Below, piece after piece: positions 1 to 7,107 of a DNA stretch of 64,000 nt; position 1 is the first letter of the stretch; each line of letters begins with the position of its first letter. The position numbers were made by a program, and so were the translations under genes. The DNA lies in assembly GCF_965232925.1 (NCBI RefSeq), contig NZ_CBDDRA010000001.1, positions 248,001-312,000 of the forward strand, written 5' to 3'. The DNA is from Tumidithrix helvetica (GTDB taxonomy: Bacteria > Cyanobacteriota > Cyanobacteriia > Pseudanabaenales > Pseudanabaenaceae). The notes beneath the pieces were generated by a model that was not told where the DNA came from, searched no databases, and worked only from the letters and a program-made list of their open reading frames with translations.

Positions 1-1
1 G

Positions 2-868
2 AATGGGTCGCGTCTGATCGCCGTTCATGCCGAAGATCAAGCCCGTATTGCCCAACGCCGCCAAGAATTTGCAGGCAGCAAAGATCCAGCACTGCACTCG
101 ATTATTCAAGACAATCAAGCTGCGCTCAATGCTACGCAACTAGCTGTAAAGCTTTCTAAAAAATATCAGCGGCGTTTGCACATCCTGCATATGTCTACGG
201 GTGAAGAAGCGGAGTTTTTGCGCCAAGATAAGCCTGCATGGGTGACCGCCGAGGTGACACCGCAGCATTTATTGCTGAATATCAGTGCCTATGAAAAAAT
301 TGGTTCCTTTGCCCAAATGAATCCACCCTTGCGATCGCCCCGCGATCAAGAAATCCTGTGGCAAGCCCTATTAGATGGCGTGATTGACTTTATCGCGACG
401 GATCACGCACCGCATACCCTTGCCGAAAAAGGACAGGCAAGCGATCGGGATCTTACTGCCTCATCTGAAAAATCCTCTGAGGGGACAGTGTTTTTAGAGC
501 CTGCGACGGTGCCATCGGGAATGCCGGGGGTCGAAACCTCCATGCCCCTGATGCTGACAGAAGCGATGAAAGGACGCTGCACCGTAGCGCAGGTGAGCCG
601 TTGGATGAGTGGTAATGTTGCCAAAGCTTACAAAATTCCCCATAAAGGCGAAATTCGCGAGGGCTGGGATGCTGACTTGGTGCTGGTTGACCTTAAAACC
701 TATAAACCCGTGCTGCGCGAAGAACTGTTGACCAAATGCGGTTGGAGTTCCTTTGAAGGCTGGAACCTAACGGGCTGGGCGGTGACAACCTTGGTGAATG
801 GTCAGGTGGTGTTTGCTAATGGTAAGGTAAACACACAAGTTAGAGGGCAAGCTTTACAGTTTGGTTAA
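2..868 (+). CDS. pyrC: dihydroorotase, 5' end outside window
   Basis: Dihydroorotase of pyrimidine synthesis, a cytosolic zinc amidohydrolase that interconverts N-carbamoyl-aspartate and dihydroorotate. The reading frame is open from base 2, so about the first third of the protein, including the N-terminal HxH metal site, lies before the window. Visible family motifs are AVHAEDQ near the start, HILHMST with a metal-ligand-type histidine, and ATDHAPHT, which holds the catalytic aspartate. The C-terminal part (GWDADLVLVD, then a WSSFEG segment) is typical of the PyrC/AllB class. The next gene starts 67 bases downstream on the same strand. The identification is firm; only the start is missing. 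Confidence 0.93.
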   Translation, partial: NGSRLIAVHAEDQARIAQRRQEFAGSKDPALHSIIQDNQAALNATQLAVKLSKKYQRRLHILHMSTGEEAEFLRQDKPAWVTAEVTPQHLLLNISAYEKIGSFAQMNPPLRSPRDQEILWQALLDGVIDFIATDHAPHTLAEKGQASDRDLTASSEKSSEGTVFLEPATVPSGMPGVETSMPLMLTEAMKGRCTVAQVSRWMSGNVAKAYKIPHKGEIREGWDADLVLVDLKTYKPVLREELLTKCGWSSFEGWNLTGWAVTTLVNGQVVFANGKVNTQVRGQALQFG

Positions 869-935
869 CCAAGGCAAAGATAGACGGGGCGATCCCTCCT
901 GCAAGGGTACAAATATTTAAAGCAAGCAACGAGTC

Positions 936-3281
936 ATGACCAACTTTCTCAAACATCTCAATTCATTTCAACAAAAGGCGGCAAGTCACACCGAAGGCCC
1001 CTTACTCGTGGTTGCAGGTGCAGGTTCTGGAAAAACTCGCACCCTCACCTATCGCATTGCCAACTTACTTTTGAACCATCAAGTTGCCCCCGAACAAATC
1101 CTGGCTGTTACCTTCACGAACAAAGCTGCCAAAGAAATGAACGAACGCATAGAAGCGTTGCTCGTACAAGAATTAGCTGTGCCCGAATTCGGTCATCCAC
1201 TGTCCGAACTCTCAGAATTGCAGCAACGCAAGCTCAAGTCTAAAGTTCGTAAAAAATATATCAATAGCTATGCGATCGACGGTTTGTGGGTAGGAACCTT
1301 TCATAGCATGTGCTGCCGCATCCTCCGTTTGGAAATTGATAAGTATGTCGATCGTAAAGGACGGAAGTGGCAAAAGAACTTCTCCATCTATGACGATTCC
1401 GATACGCAGGCTTTGGTTAAAGAGATTGCTACCAAGCAACTCAATCTCGATGAAAAGAAATACGAACCGCGATCGCTAAGGTATGCGATCGGTAATGCCA
1501 AAAACAAAGGCTGGTCGCCGCAACAATTAGAAATTAACGAACCGACGCTGCGAGGACGCACGATCGCGCGCGTATACGAAGTTTATCAAGATCGCCTAGC
1601 AGCAAACAATGCCCTCGATTTTGACGATCTGCTCTTCATTCCCGTGCGATTGTTCGAGCAAAATGCTGAAGTTCTGAACTACTGGCACGATCGCTTCAAA
1701 CATATTCTTGTGGATGAATACCAAGATACAAATCGCACCCAGTACGATCTAATTCGCTTGCTGACGACGAATAATCTTCCATCAAAATGGGATAAGCGCT
1801 CGGTATTTGTTGTGGGTGATGCCGATCAGTCGATTTACAGTTTTCGCGCTGCCGATTTCACGATCCTAATGGAATTTCAGCAAGCCTTTGGCGATCGCTT
1901 GCCCGACGATCGCACGGAAACCATGATCAAGCTAGAGGAAAACTATCGCTCCGTAGCCAATATTCTCACCGCAGCCAATCAACTAATTGAGAACAACAGC
2001 CAACGCATCGATAAAGTTTTGCGTGCTACCCGCGCCGATGGCGACCTGATCAAGCTCTTTCGCGCCGAGGATGAGATCGAAGAAGCCCAGTATGTGATCG
2101 ACCAAATTCGCACTATCCAAAGTCAAGTTCCAGACTGCCACTGGGGACATTTTGCCATTCTCTATCGCACCAACGCCCAATCGCGTGTCTTTGAGGATGT
2201 GCTGGTACGTTTGAGCATTCCCCATAAAGTTGTTGGAGGTCAGCGGTTCTACGATCGCAAAGAGATTAAAGACTTACTTGCCTATCTGCGCCTCTTGGCA
2301 AATCCTGCCGATAATGTCAGCCTCATGCGGATTATTAACGTGCCTCGACGGGGAATTGGTGCGACGACCCTCGATCGCCTCAGCGAAGCGGCTCAAGCTC
2401 TATCCGTTCCTGTTTGGGAAATCCTCAGCGATGAGACTACGGCTAAAACTTTGGCGGGGAGGTCGTCTAAGGGCGTGTTAGCCTTTGCCGAGTTAATCCA
2501 AAAATGGCGATCGCTGATTCCAGTCAAAACCTCCGCCGAAATTATCGAAGGCATCATGACAGAGTCGGGCTATATTGCCGAATTGCAGGAACAGGGCACG
2601 GATGAAGCCAGCGATCGCCTCAGTAACTTAAAGGAACTCTATAACGCCGCACTCCAATTTGCCGAAGAGAATGAAGATGCCTCACTCGAAGGCTTCTTAG
2701 CCAGTGCGGCACTGTCCTCTAGTTTAGATGAATCTTCGGAAGAAGAGCATAAAGTTACGCTCATGACTCTCCATGGAGCCAAGGGATTGGAATTCCCCGT
2801 CGTGTTCCTAGTTGGTTTAGAGCAGGGTCTCTTCCCCAGCTTCCGTTCCCTCAACGACCCCATGGCTCTCGAAGAAGAACGCCGCCTCATGTATGTCGGT
2901 ATTACCCGCGCCCAAGAGCAACTCTATCTCTGTCACGCCCATGCGCGTCGTCTCTATGGCAACCGCGAATCCGCCGTTCCTTCCCAATTCCTCTCTGAGA
3001 TCCCCAAGGATCTGCTCAAAGGGAAAGGTAGCGATAGACTTCCCACCTACAAACGCACTGAAAAGATCGCAACGACTCCCAAGGCTTCTTTCACACCCGT
3101 AGTGCGATCGCAGGTTGTGCTGAATTGGAAAGTTGGCGATCGGGTGAGGCATGACAAGTTTGGCGATGGAAAAGTCACAAACCTACTAGGAGAAGGCAAC
3201 AAAATGTTCTTGGCTGTAGCTTTTCCCGGTCAAGGGAAAAAGATCCTCGACCCCAAACTCGCCCCGATCGAGCGAATTTAG
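936..3281 (+). CDS. pcrA: ATP-dependent DNA helicase, PcrA/UvrD/Rep type
   Basis: Superfamily 1A 3'-5' DNA helicase of about normal length (781 aa), expected to act in repair and replication-fork maintenance. Motifs in order are Walker A GAGSGKT (residues 28-34), motif Ia FTNKAAKEM, the Walker B-type VDEYQDTN, motif III GDADQSIYSFR, motif IV EENYRS, motif V TLHGAKGLEF and motif VI VGITRA. The C-terminal segment (VGDRVRHDKFGDGKV) is the Tudor-like domain of PcrA. HIP1 octamers are frequent in the gene, as in core genes here. A 41-bp stretch of its 3' end (3103-3143) recurs with three mismatches at 5861-5901, on the far side of the next gene. Confidence 0.95.
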   Translation: MTNFLKHLNSFQQKAASHTEGPLLVVAGAGSGKTRTLTYRIANLLLNHQVAPEQILAVTFTNKAAKEMNERIEALLVQELAVPEFGHPLSELSELQQRKLKSKVRKKYINSYAIDGLWVGTFHSMCCRILRLEIDKYVDRKGRKWQKNFSIYDDSDTQALVKEIATKQLNLDEKKYEPRSLRYAIGNAKNKGWSPQQLEINEPTLRGRTIARVYEVYQDRLAANNALDFDDLLFIPVRLFEQNAEVLNYWHDRFKHILVDEYQDTNRTQYDLIRLLTTNNLPSKWDKRSVFVVGDADQSIYSFRAADFTILMEFQQAFGDRLPDDRTETMIKLEENYRSVANILTAANQLIENNSQRIDKVLRATRADGDLIKLFRAEDEIEEAQYVIDQIRTIQSQVPDCHWGHFAILYRTNAQSRVFEDVLVRLSIPHKVVGGQRFYDRKEIKDLLAYLRLLANPADNVSLMRIINVPRRGIGATTLDRLSEAAQALSVPVWEILSDETTAKTLAGRSSKGVLAFAELIQKWRSLIPVKTSAEIIEGIMTESGYIAELQEQGTDEASDRLSNLKELYNAALQFAEENEDASLEGFLASAALSSSLDESSEEEHKVTLMTLHGAKGLEFPVVFLVGLEQGLFPSFRSLNDPMALEEERRLMYVGITRAQEQLYLCHAHARRLYGNRESAVPSQFLSEIPKDLLKGKGSDRLPTYKRTEKIATTPKASFTPVVRSQVVLNWKVGDRVRHDKFGDGKVTNLLGEGNKMFLAVAFPGQGKKILDPKLAPIERI

Positions 3282-3441
3282 GGTATTAGAATGGCGCAGC
3301 AACCTACAATTCGCTCAATCGATCCATAAAGAAAGATTCATGAAAAAATATAGCCAAAAATCATAAAAACAGGTAAAATTTAGACGTTTTTTATTATCTA
3401 ACATCCCTTGCTCGACTACGTTGTTTAGTCTGGAGGAAGTT

Positions 3442-5781
3442 GTGGGAAAATATTATACTTCAGCCAAAAAGAAAGCGAGATCGGGCGATCGAAGTCCGCC
3501 CATCTCCACTGGCATACCTTTATTGATGCGCGACTTTGCGCCGCCCCAACAATCCCTACCTCAGCCAAAGGGAGAAGATCGAACGGCTGAGTTGGGGCAT
3601 CGATTAGAAAATATTTCTTTTGAGCCGCGCCCTCAGGTGGACATCATGGCAAGAAAGTGGGAGGGCATCAGAGCTGCTTATCATGCAAAACAGGTACAGG
3701 CTAAGCTAGCGATCGGGGCAGTGGGCGATAAGTACGAGCAAGAAGCCGACAAAGTAGCCTCGCAAGTCGCCCAAACCATTAACACTCCTGAAAATATTCA
3801 GCGTGAGGAAGAAGAACAAGTCCAGACTAAACCTCTTGACTCCATCCAACGCGACGAAGCACTAGAAGAGGAGGACGAAGAATTACAAATGAAACCCCTT
3901 TCTGATTCTATCCAACGAGAGGAAGCATTGGAGGAAGAGGATGAAGAGATCCAGATGAAACCCCTCTCTGATTCTATTCAACGCGACGAAGCGCCAGAAG
4001 AAGAGGATGAAGAGATCCAGATGAAGCCAGCGCTTCAGCGGCGGGAGGCAGTTAATGGTGACGATGCCTCTGAGGAATTAGAAAGCTCGATTCAGCAGGC
4101 AAAGGGTAGCGGTCAGCCTTTAGATCCCAAGCTGCAAGCAAAGATGGGGCAGGCGATGGGAGCAGATTTTAGTAGCGTAAAGGTACATACAGATTCGCAG
4201 TCTGACCAATTAAATCAATCGATACAGGCGAAAGCTTTTACCACGGGACAAGATGTGTTCTTTCGGCAAGGGGCGTTCGATCCTAGCAGTCGCAGTGGGC
4301 AGGAGTTGATTGCTCATGAGTTGACCCATGTGGTGCAACAAAATGGTGTAGCAGTGCAGCGATCGGTGGGACGAGAGAACGATGGAAAAAGTCGAAGCGG
4401 GACTAACGATAAGGGAAGTTCGGTGAATGTAAACGGCGAACAAACAAGAGGAAGTATCCAGCGAAAGATTACATGGGGGCGTCAACTACAACCAGAGTGG
4501 ACAAAATATACTAACGGCGAGAAGTCAGAGTTATTTGAGAGCGTGGAGTCAGATTTAGTTGAGTTGGTAATCAAGAAATACCCGTATTTAGAGCCCGTGA
4601 TCAAAAAAGAAATAATGAAGGACTTACTCATGAAAGTGGATAGTGAGTGTAAACCATTCCGGCTCAATAGCAGAAATGAAATACACAAACTTGTCGGTAT
4701 GGTGGTAAGTAGAGCGGATGTGGCTGGCATAAAGGTGGCAGAGGGAATTAAGTTGGCAAGCATACATAAGGTAGAGTGGTCTGAGAAGAGATGGAAAGAA
4801 CGGCGAAAAGACAGGGAAAACAGCCAGAAAATGGCAGAGATAAAAGAGAAAAATCAGGAAGCCTACGAAAAACTGCAATTAATTTTATATGCGGTGGAAA
4901 ATCCGCGTCAACTAGACGCCATAAAGGTAATCCTCGACCAAACCAATTCTACTGGTTTATTCGAAGCGATAACGAAGGCAAGCGATTTCGCTATAGAAGT
5001 GGCAACAAAGAACTTCGAGTTTAAAGAACGCTTGGTGGAGTTAGACGACAGGCAGTACGATATAGCTATGAAGAAGCTATACGGGAGAGACTCAGGTGGA
5101 ACGCGAGAAGGGAAGCGTACAAAACAGGAAAAAGACATGAGAAGAGACCGAGAGTACAAGCTCGGGAAAATCAATACAGCTGACTTTTTTCATAGCGATA
5201 TCCCTAAAATAATGAATGATGGGGCGGGATTCGAGCAACAAAGATATGGTCTAAGCGATGCCGAGGTAATGGCGATCAATGCATTTTCTATGTCATCATA
5301 CAAAGCAGTGAACCCAGGAGTTCATGGAGGAGCGTGGTGGGAAAAATACACAGAAAAAATGACTCCAGAACAAACGCAGAAACTAGCGATTGATGTCAAG
5401 GATCATGTAACGCTCCTAAAATCTGGGCTGAAAAAACTCCCCGATGTGAGTGCTACCTGTTACCGTGGGGAGAGTCTTAGTGCAAGCAATTACGCTGCAA
5501 AGTATGGTGCTGGAAAGTTAGAGCCCAAAACATTTCAGAGCAACAGCAAAAGTAAGTCAATAGCTGAAAATTTCCGAAATGAAACGTCAGGAAAATATAA
5601 GATACTGTTGCAAATGGAGCTTACTCGAGGGAAAGACATCAAAGCATTTTCAAATGTAAAGGTAGAGGAGGAACTCGTAACCTCACCCAACGCACAGTTT
5701 GAGATCGAGAAAACCAACACGATAGCTGATGATGACACCAAACTTGTATATGTCCATGTATACACGAGACAGAATCGATGA
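3442..5781 (+). CDS. DUF4157 (eCIS_core) effector 1 with ADP-ribosyltransferase-like C-terminus
   Basis: Predicted cargo toxin of an extracellular contractile injection system (779 aa). I chose the GTG at 3442: a GGAGG lies just upstream and it aligns with the ATG of effector 5, giving MGxYYTS. Order: shared leader (residues 1 to about 90), the linker motif DKYEQEAD, three copies of a 22-residue acidic repeat (3838-4035), the DUF4157 domain (about 224-302) ending in HELTHVVQQ with HExxH at 292-296, a charged helical middle, and a C-terminal domain. That domain has the R-S-E layout of ADP-ribosyltransferases: YRGE with Arg675, S-N-S at 700-702, and E742-E743-E744 followed by a strand. Family knowledge links DUF4157 to eCIS loci; the enzyme activity is inferred. 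No HIP1 octamer was seen in this gene. Confidence 0.85.
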   Translation: MGKYYTSAKKKARSGDRSPPISTGIPLLMRDFAPPQQSLPQPKGEDRTAELGHRLENISFEPRPQVDIMARKWEGIRAAYHAKQVQAKLAIGAVGDKYEQEADKVASQVAQTINTPENIQREEEEQVQTKPLDSIQRDEALEEEDEELQMKPLSDSIQREEALEEEDEEIQMKPLSDSIQRDEAPEEEDEEIQMKPALQRREAVNGDDASEELESSIQQAKGSGQPLDPKLQAKMGQAMGADFSSVKVHTDSQSDQLNQSIQAKAFTTGQDVFFRQGAFDPSSRSGQELIAHELTHVVQQNGVAVQRSVGRENDGKSRSGTNDKGSSVNVNGEQTRGSIQRKITWGRQLQPEWTKYTNGEKSELFESVESDLVELVIKKYPYLEPVIKKEIMKDLLMKVDSECKPFRLNSRNEIHKLVGMVVSRADVAGIKVAEGIKLASIHKVEWSEKRWKERRKDRENSQKMAEIKEKNQEAYEKLQLILYAVENPRQLDAIKVILDQTNSTGLFEAITKASDFAIEVATKNFEFKERLVELDDRQYDIAMKKLYGRDSGGTREGKRTKQEKDMRRDREYKLGKINTADFFHSDIPKIMNDGAGFEQQRYGLSDAEVMAINAFSMSSYKAVNPGVHGGAWWEKYTEKMTPEQTQKLAIDVKDHVTLLKSGLKKLPDVSATCYRGESLSASNYAAKYGAGKLEPKTFQSNSKSKSIAENFRNETSGKYKILLQMELTRGKDIKAFSNVKVEEELVTSPNAQFEIEKTNTIADDDTKLVYVHVYTRQNR
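3838..4035 (+). repeat. 66-bp coding repeat, 3 copies (effector 1)
   Basis: Three in-frame 66-bp units start at 3838, 3904 and 3970. Each encodes a 22-residue acidic module (consensus SIQRDEAxEEEDEExQMKPL). The same unit occurs six, two and one time in effectors 4, 2 and 3. Confidence 0.95.
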
Positions 5782-5819
5782 TTGAGTGCGATCGTCGATC
5801 TTGTCAATTGAATAGCAGG

Positions 5820-5852
5820 ATGAAACCCAACTTCACCCAAGACTTTCTTTAA
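5820..5852 (+). pseudogene. possible relic of a Uma2 gene 3' end
   Basis: The 11 codons read MKPNFTQDFL-stop. This matches the last residues of the intact Uma2 gene that ends at 13837 (MIQPNFTQAFL-stop). A third copy lies at 10935-10967. All three lie upstream of effector genes. The alternative is a dispersed intergenic repeat that happens to contribute the end of the Uma2 frame at 13837. Confidence 0.4.
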
Positions 5853-5860
5853 ATGCGTGA

Positions 5861-5901
5861 TGCGATCGCCGGTTGTGGTGAATTGGAAAGTCGGCGATCG
5901 G
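5861..5901 (+). repeat. copy of pcrA 3'-terminal segment
   Basis: The 41 bases match 3103-3143 of the pcrA gene with three mismatches. The two copies bracket effector 1. This could be a footprint of the event that placed effector 1 behind pcrA, or a chance member of a HIP1-containing repeat. Confidence 0.6.
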
Positions 5902-5907
5902 CATCAA

Positions 5908-6243
5908 TTAAGCCACTGCATAGCCCGTATATTCCCGCATCTCAGGAGCCTGAAAACCCAACACAATATCCTCCTTCGCCACCCCTAAATCTACTAGCTC
6001 TTGGGCAACCCTCATTTCCGTCATATTTTGCTGAATCCAAATCTTTCCATTCTTAATATCCAAATGTAAAACGCAGCCATAAACTCGGCGATGACCGTCC
6101 CATCCTACATTCATGACATGATAATGGTCTTGATTTGTATCGAAAACTGTATAGCACTCAATCGATCCATTCGCGATCGGAATGGCAGCATAAGCCGACA
6201 ATAACGACTGAATTACATTGCGATAAAACTCTAAGGTATCCAT
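5908..6243 (-). CDS. xisI: XisI-like protein
   Basis: A 111-residue protein of the XisI (fdxN element excision controlling factor) family. Typical features are the N-terminal MDTLEFYRNVIQSLL helix, the central DHYHVMNVGWDG segment, the strand and helix with GKIWIQQNMTE, and the end LGVAKEDIVLGF. XisI was first described with XisH as accessory to excision of the fdxN DNA element in heterocyst-forming cyanobacteria, but most cyanobacterial copies are free-standing. It overlaps xisH by 13 bases, so the two are probably co-translated. The pair runs against the effector genes on both sides. No XisF-type recombinase is in the window, so an excision role here is unsupported. Confidence 0.88.
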   Translation of the reverse strand: MDTLEFYRNVIQSLLSAYAAIPIANGSIECYTVFDTNQDHYHVMNVGWDGHRRVYGCVLHLDIKNGKIWIQQNMTEMRVAQELVDLGVAKEDIVLGFQAPEMREYTGYAVA

Positions 6244-6647
6244 TGGACAATCACCTCTTGAATTGGGTCATAAACTATCAGTTTGATCTGGTATCGTTCT
6301 AATGAAATTTGTGCAAATTCCCTCTTAAAAAAAGCTTCATAAGTACTCAAAGGAACTGCTAAATATAGGATACGGGTTGGATCGACGATTTCTAAGGCAA
6401 GCCGATAATTTAAAAACTGTCCCAACGCGGCATGATAGTCAGTCAATGGCGAATCACTCAAGAAGGTCTTTATTTCAACTGCAATTTTTTCTTTGCCTCT
6501 CTCTGCAGCCAGCAATTGCTCCGTTCCTAAATCAATTTCAAGCTTAGTTCCACCGATTTCCAGCCGTAACGGATCGTCGGTTACATTCCACTGCTCCTTT
6601 TCAAGAGCAATCCTAACTGCAGCATGAAATCTATCTTTAGCTGCCAT
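6231..6647 (-). CDS. xisH: XisH-like protein (PD-(D/E)xK-type fold)
   Basis: A 138-residue XisH family member, first gene of the xisHI pair. The family is related to restriction-endonuclease-like folds, and candidate active-site residues can be seen: an acidic residue in KLEIDLGTEQ, and the E and K of KIAVEIKTF. The start MAAKDRFHAAVR and the stretch DYHAALGQFLNYR are characteristic of the family. It is translated leftward and overlaps xisI by 13 bases. The pair sits between effectors 1 and 2, which suggests that this intergenic spot has accepted insertions. Its biochemical role is not established, and whether it acts on DNA here is an open question. Confidence 0.88.
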   Translation of the reverse strand: MAAKDRFHAAVRIALEKEQWNVTDDPLRLEIGGTKLEIDLGTEQLLAAERGKEKIAVEIKTFLSDSPLTDYHAALGQFLNYRLALEIVDPTRILYLAVPLSTYEAFFKREFAQISLERYQIKLIVYDPIQEVIVQWIP

Positions 6648-6953
6648 TGTTATCTTTACTTTAGTTCACTTGAAATTATAGAGCAATTGAAATCTTAGTG
6701 ATGAGATCGATTTTATGTTTTAGCTAGGCTAAAGTCAGATAGCGGTGCGATCGGCGATCGCGTAGGTTGGGCTTCATTCTTCAACCCAACACCAACAAGC
6801 CTTATGTGCAATATATTCTATGCGATTTGCATCAGACAACTATTGTTTTACCTCTAATATTTCACTTTCCAAAACGCTCGAAGTACAATCGCCTCATGAG
6901 TCTAAAGAATAGCGAAACATACAGATCGCGATCGCTAGTTTCCCAATTGCCGC
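6648..6953. other. intergenic region upstream of effector 2
   Basis: No convincing gene. It should hold the promoter of xisHI (leftward). A stem of GTTGGG/CCCAAC lies around 6762-6786, of a kind common in cyanobacterial spacers. The stretch TTTCACTTTCCAAAACGCTC recurs upstream of effector 3, so the duplicated upstream region reaches further than the near-identical 154 bp that follows. Confidence 0.6.
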
Positions 6954-7107
6954 CTTTAAGCTCGTAACGCGATCGCGCAGCAAGCCTAATGAACTTCTAC
7001 GAAAAAGGTTTGCTCGATAAAGTTTGCTAGCGCTAAAATGCAAAGTAGGTTAGTGATTTCTGATTGCCATTGCTTAGCTTTGTCTTGTAGTTTTGGAGAT
7101 AAAACCC
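6954..7107 (+). promoter_or_regulatory. conserved leader module of effector 2 with candidate promoter
   Basis: This 154-base segment is nearly identical to those before effector 3 (10962-11115) and effector 4 (13832-13984). All three keep a possible sigma-70-like pair, TTGCTC at 7010-7015 and TAAAAT at 7034-7039 with an 18-base spacer. They also keep GGAG at 7096-7099, nine bases before the GTG start. Conservation of the block is seen directly; promoter activity is inferred. Confidence 0.5.

Noticed and set aside
3421..3441. Upstream TTG start for effector 1 and equivalents for effectors 2-4
   Set aside because: The GTG further in follows a good GGAG/GGAGG and aligns with the ATG of effector 5, so the TTG extensions are upstream of the real starts.
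5853..6056. Plus-strand open frame opposite xisI
   Set aside because: It is antisense to xisI, which has clear family identity.
6767..6967. Short plus-strand open frame upstream of effector 2
   Set aside because: It consists of intergenic repeat sequence with no ribosome binding site and no recognisable protein.
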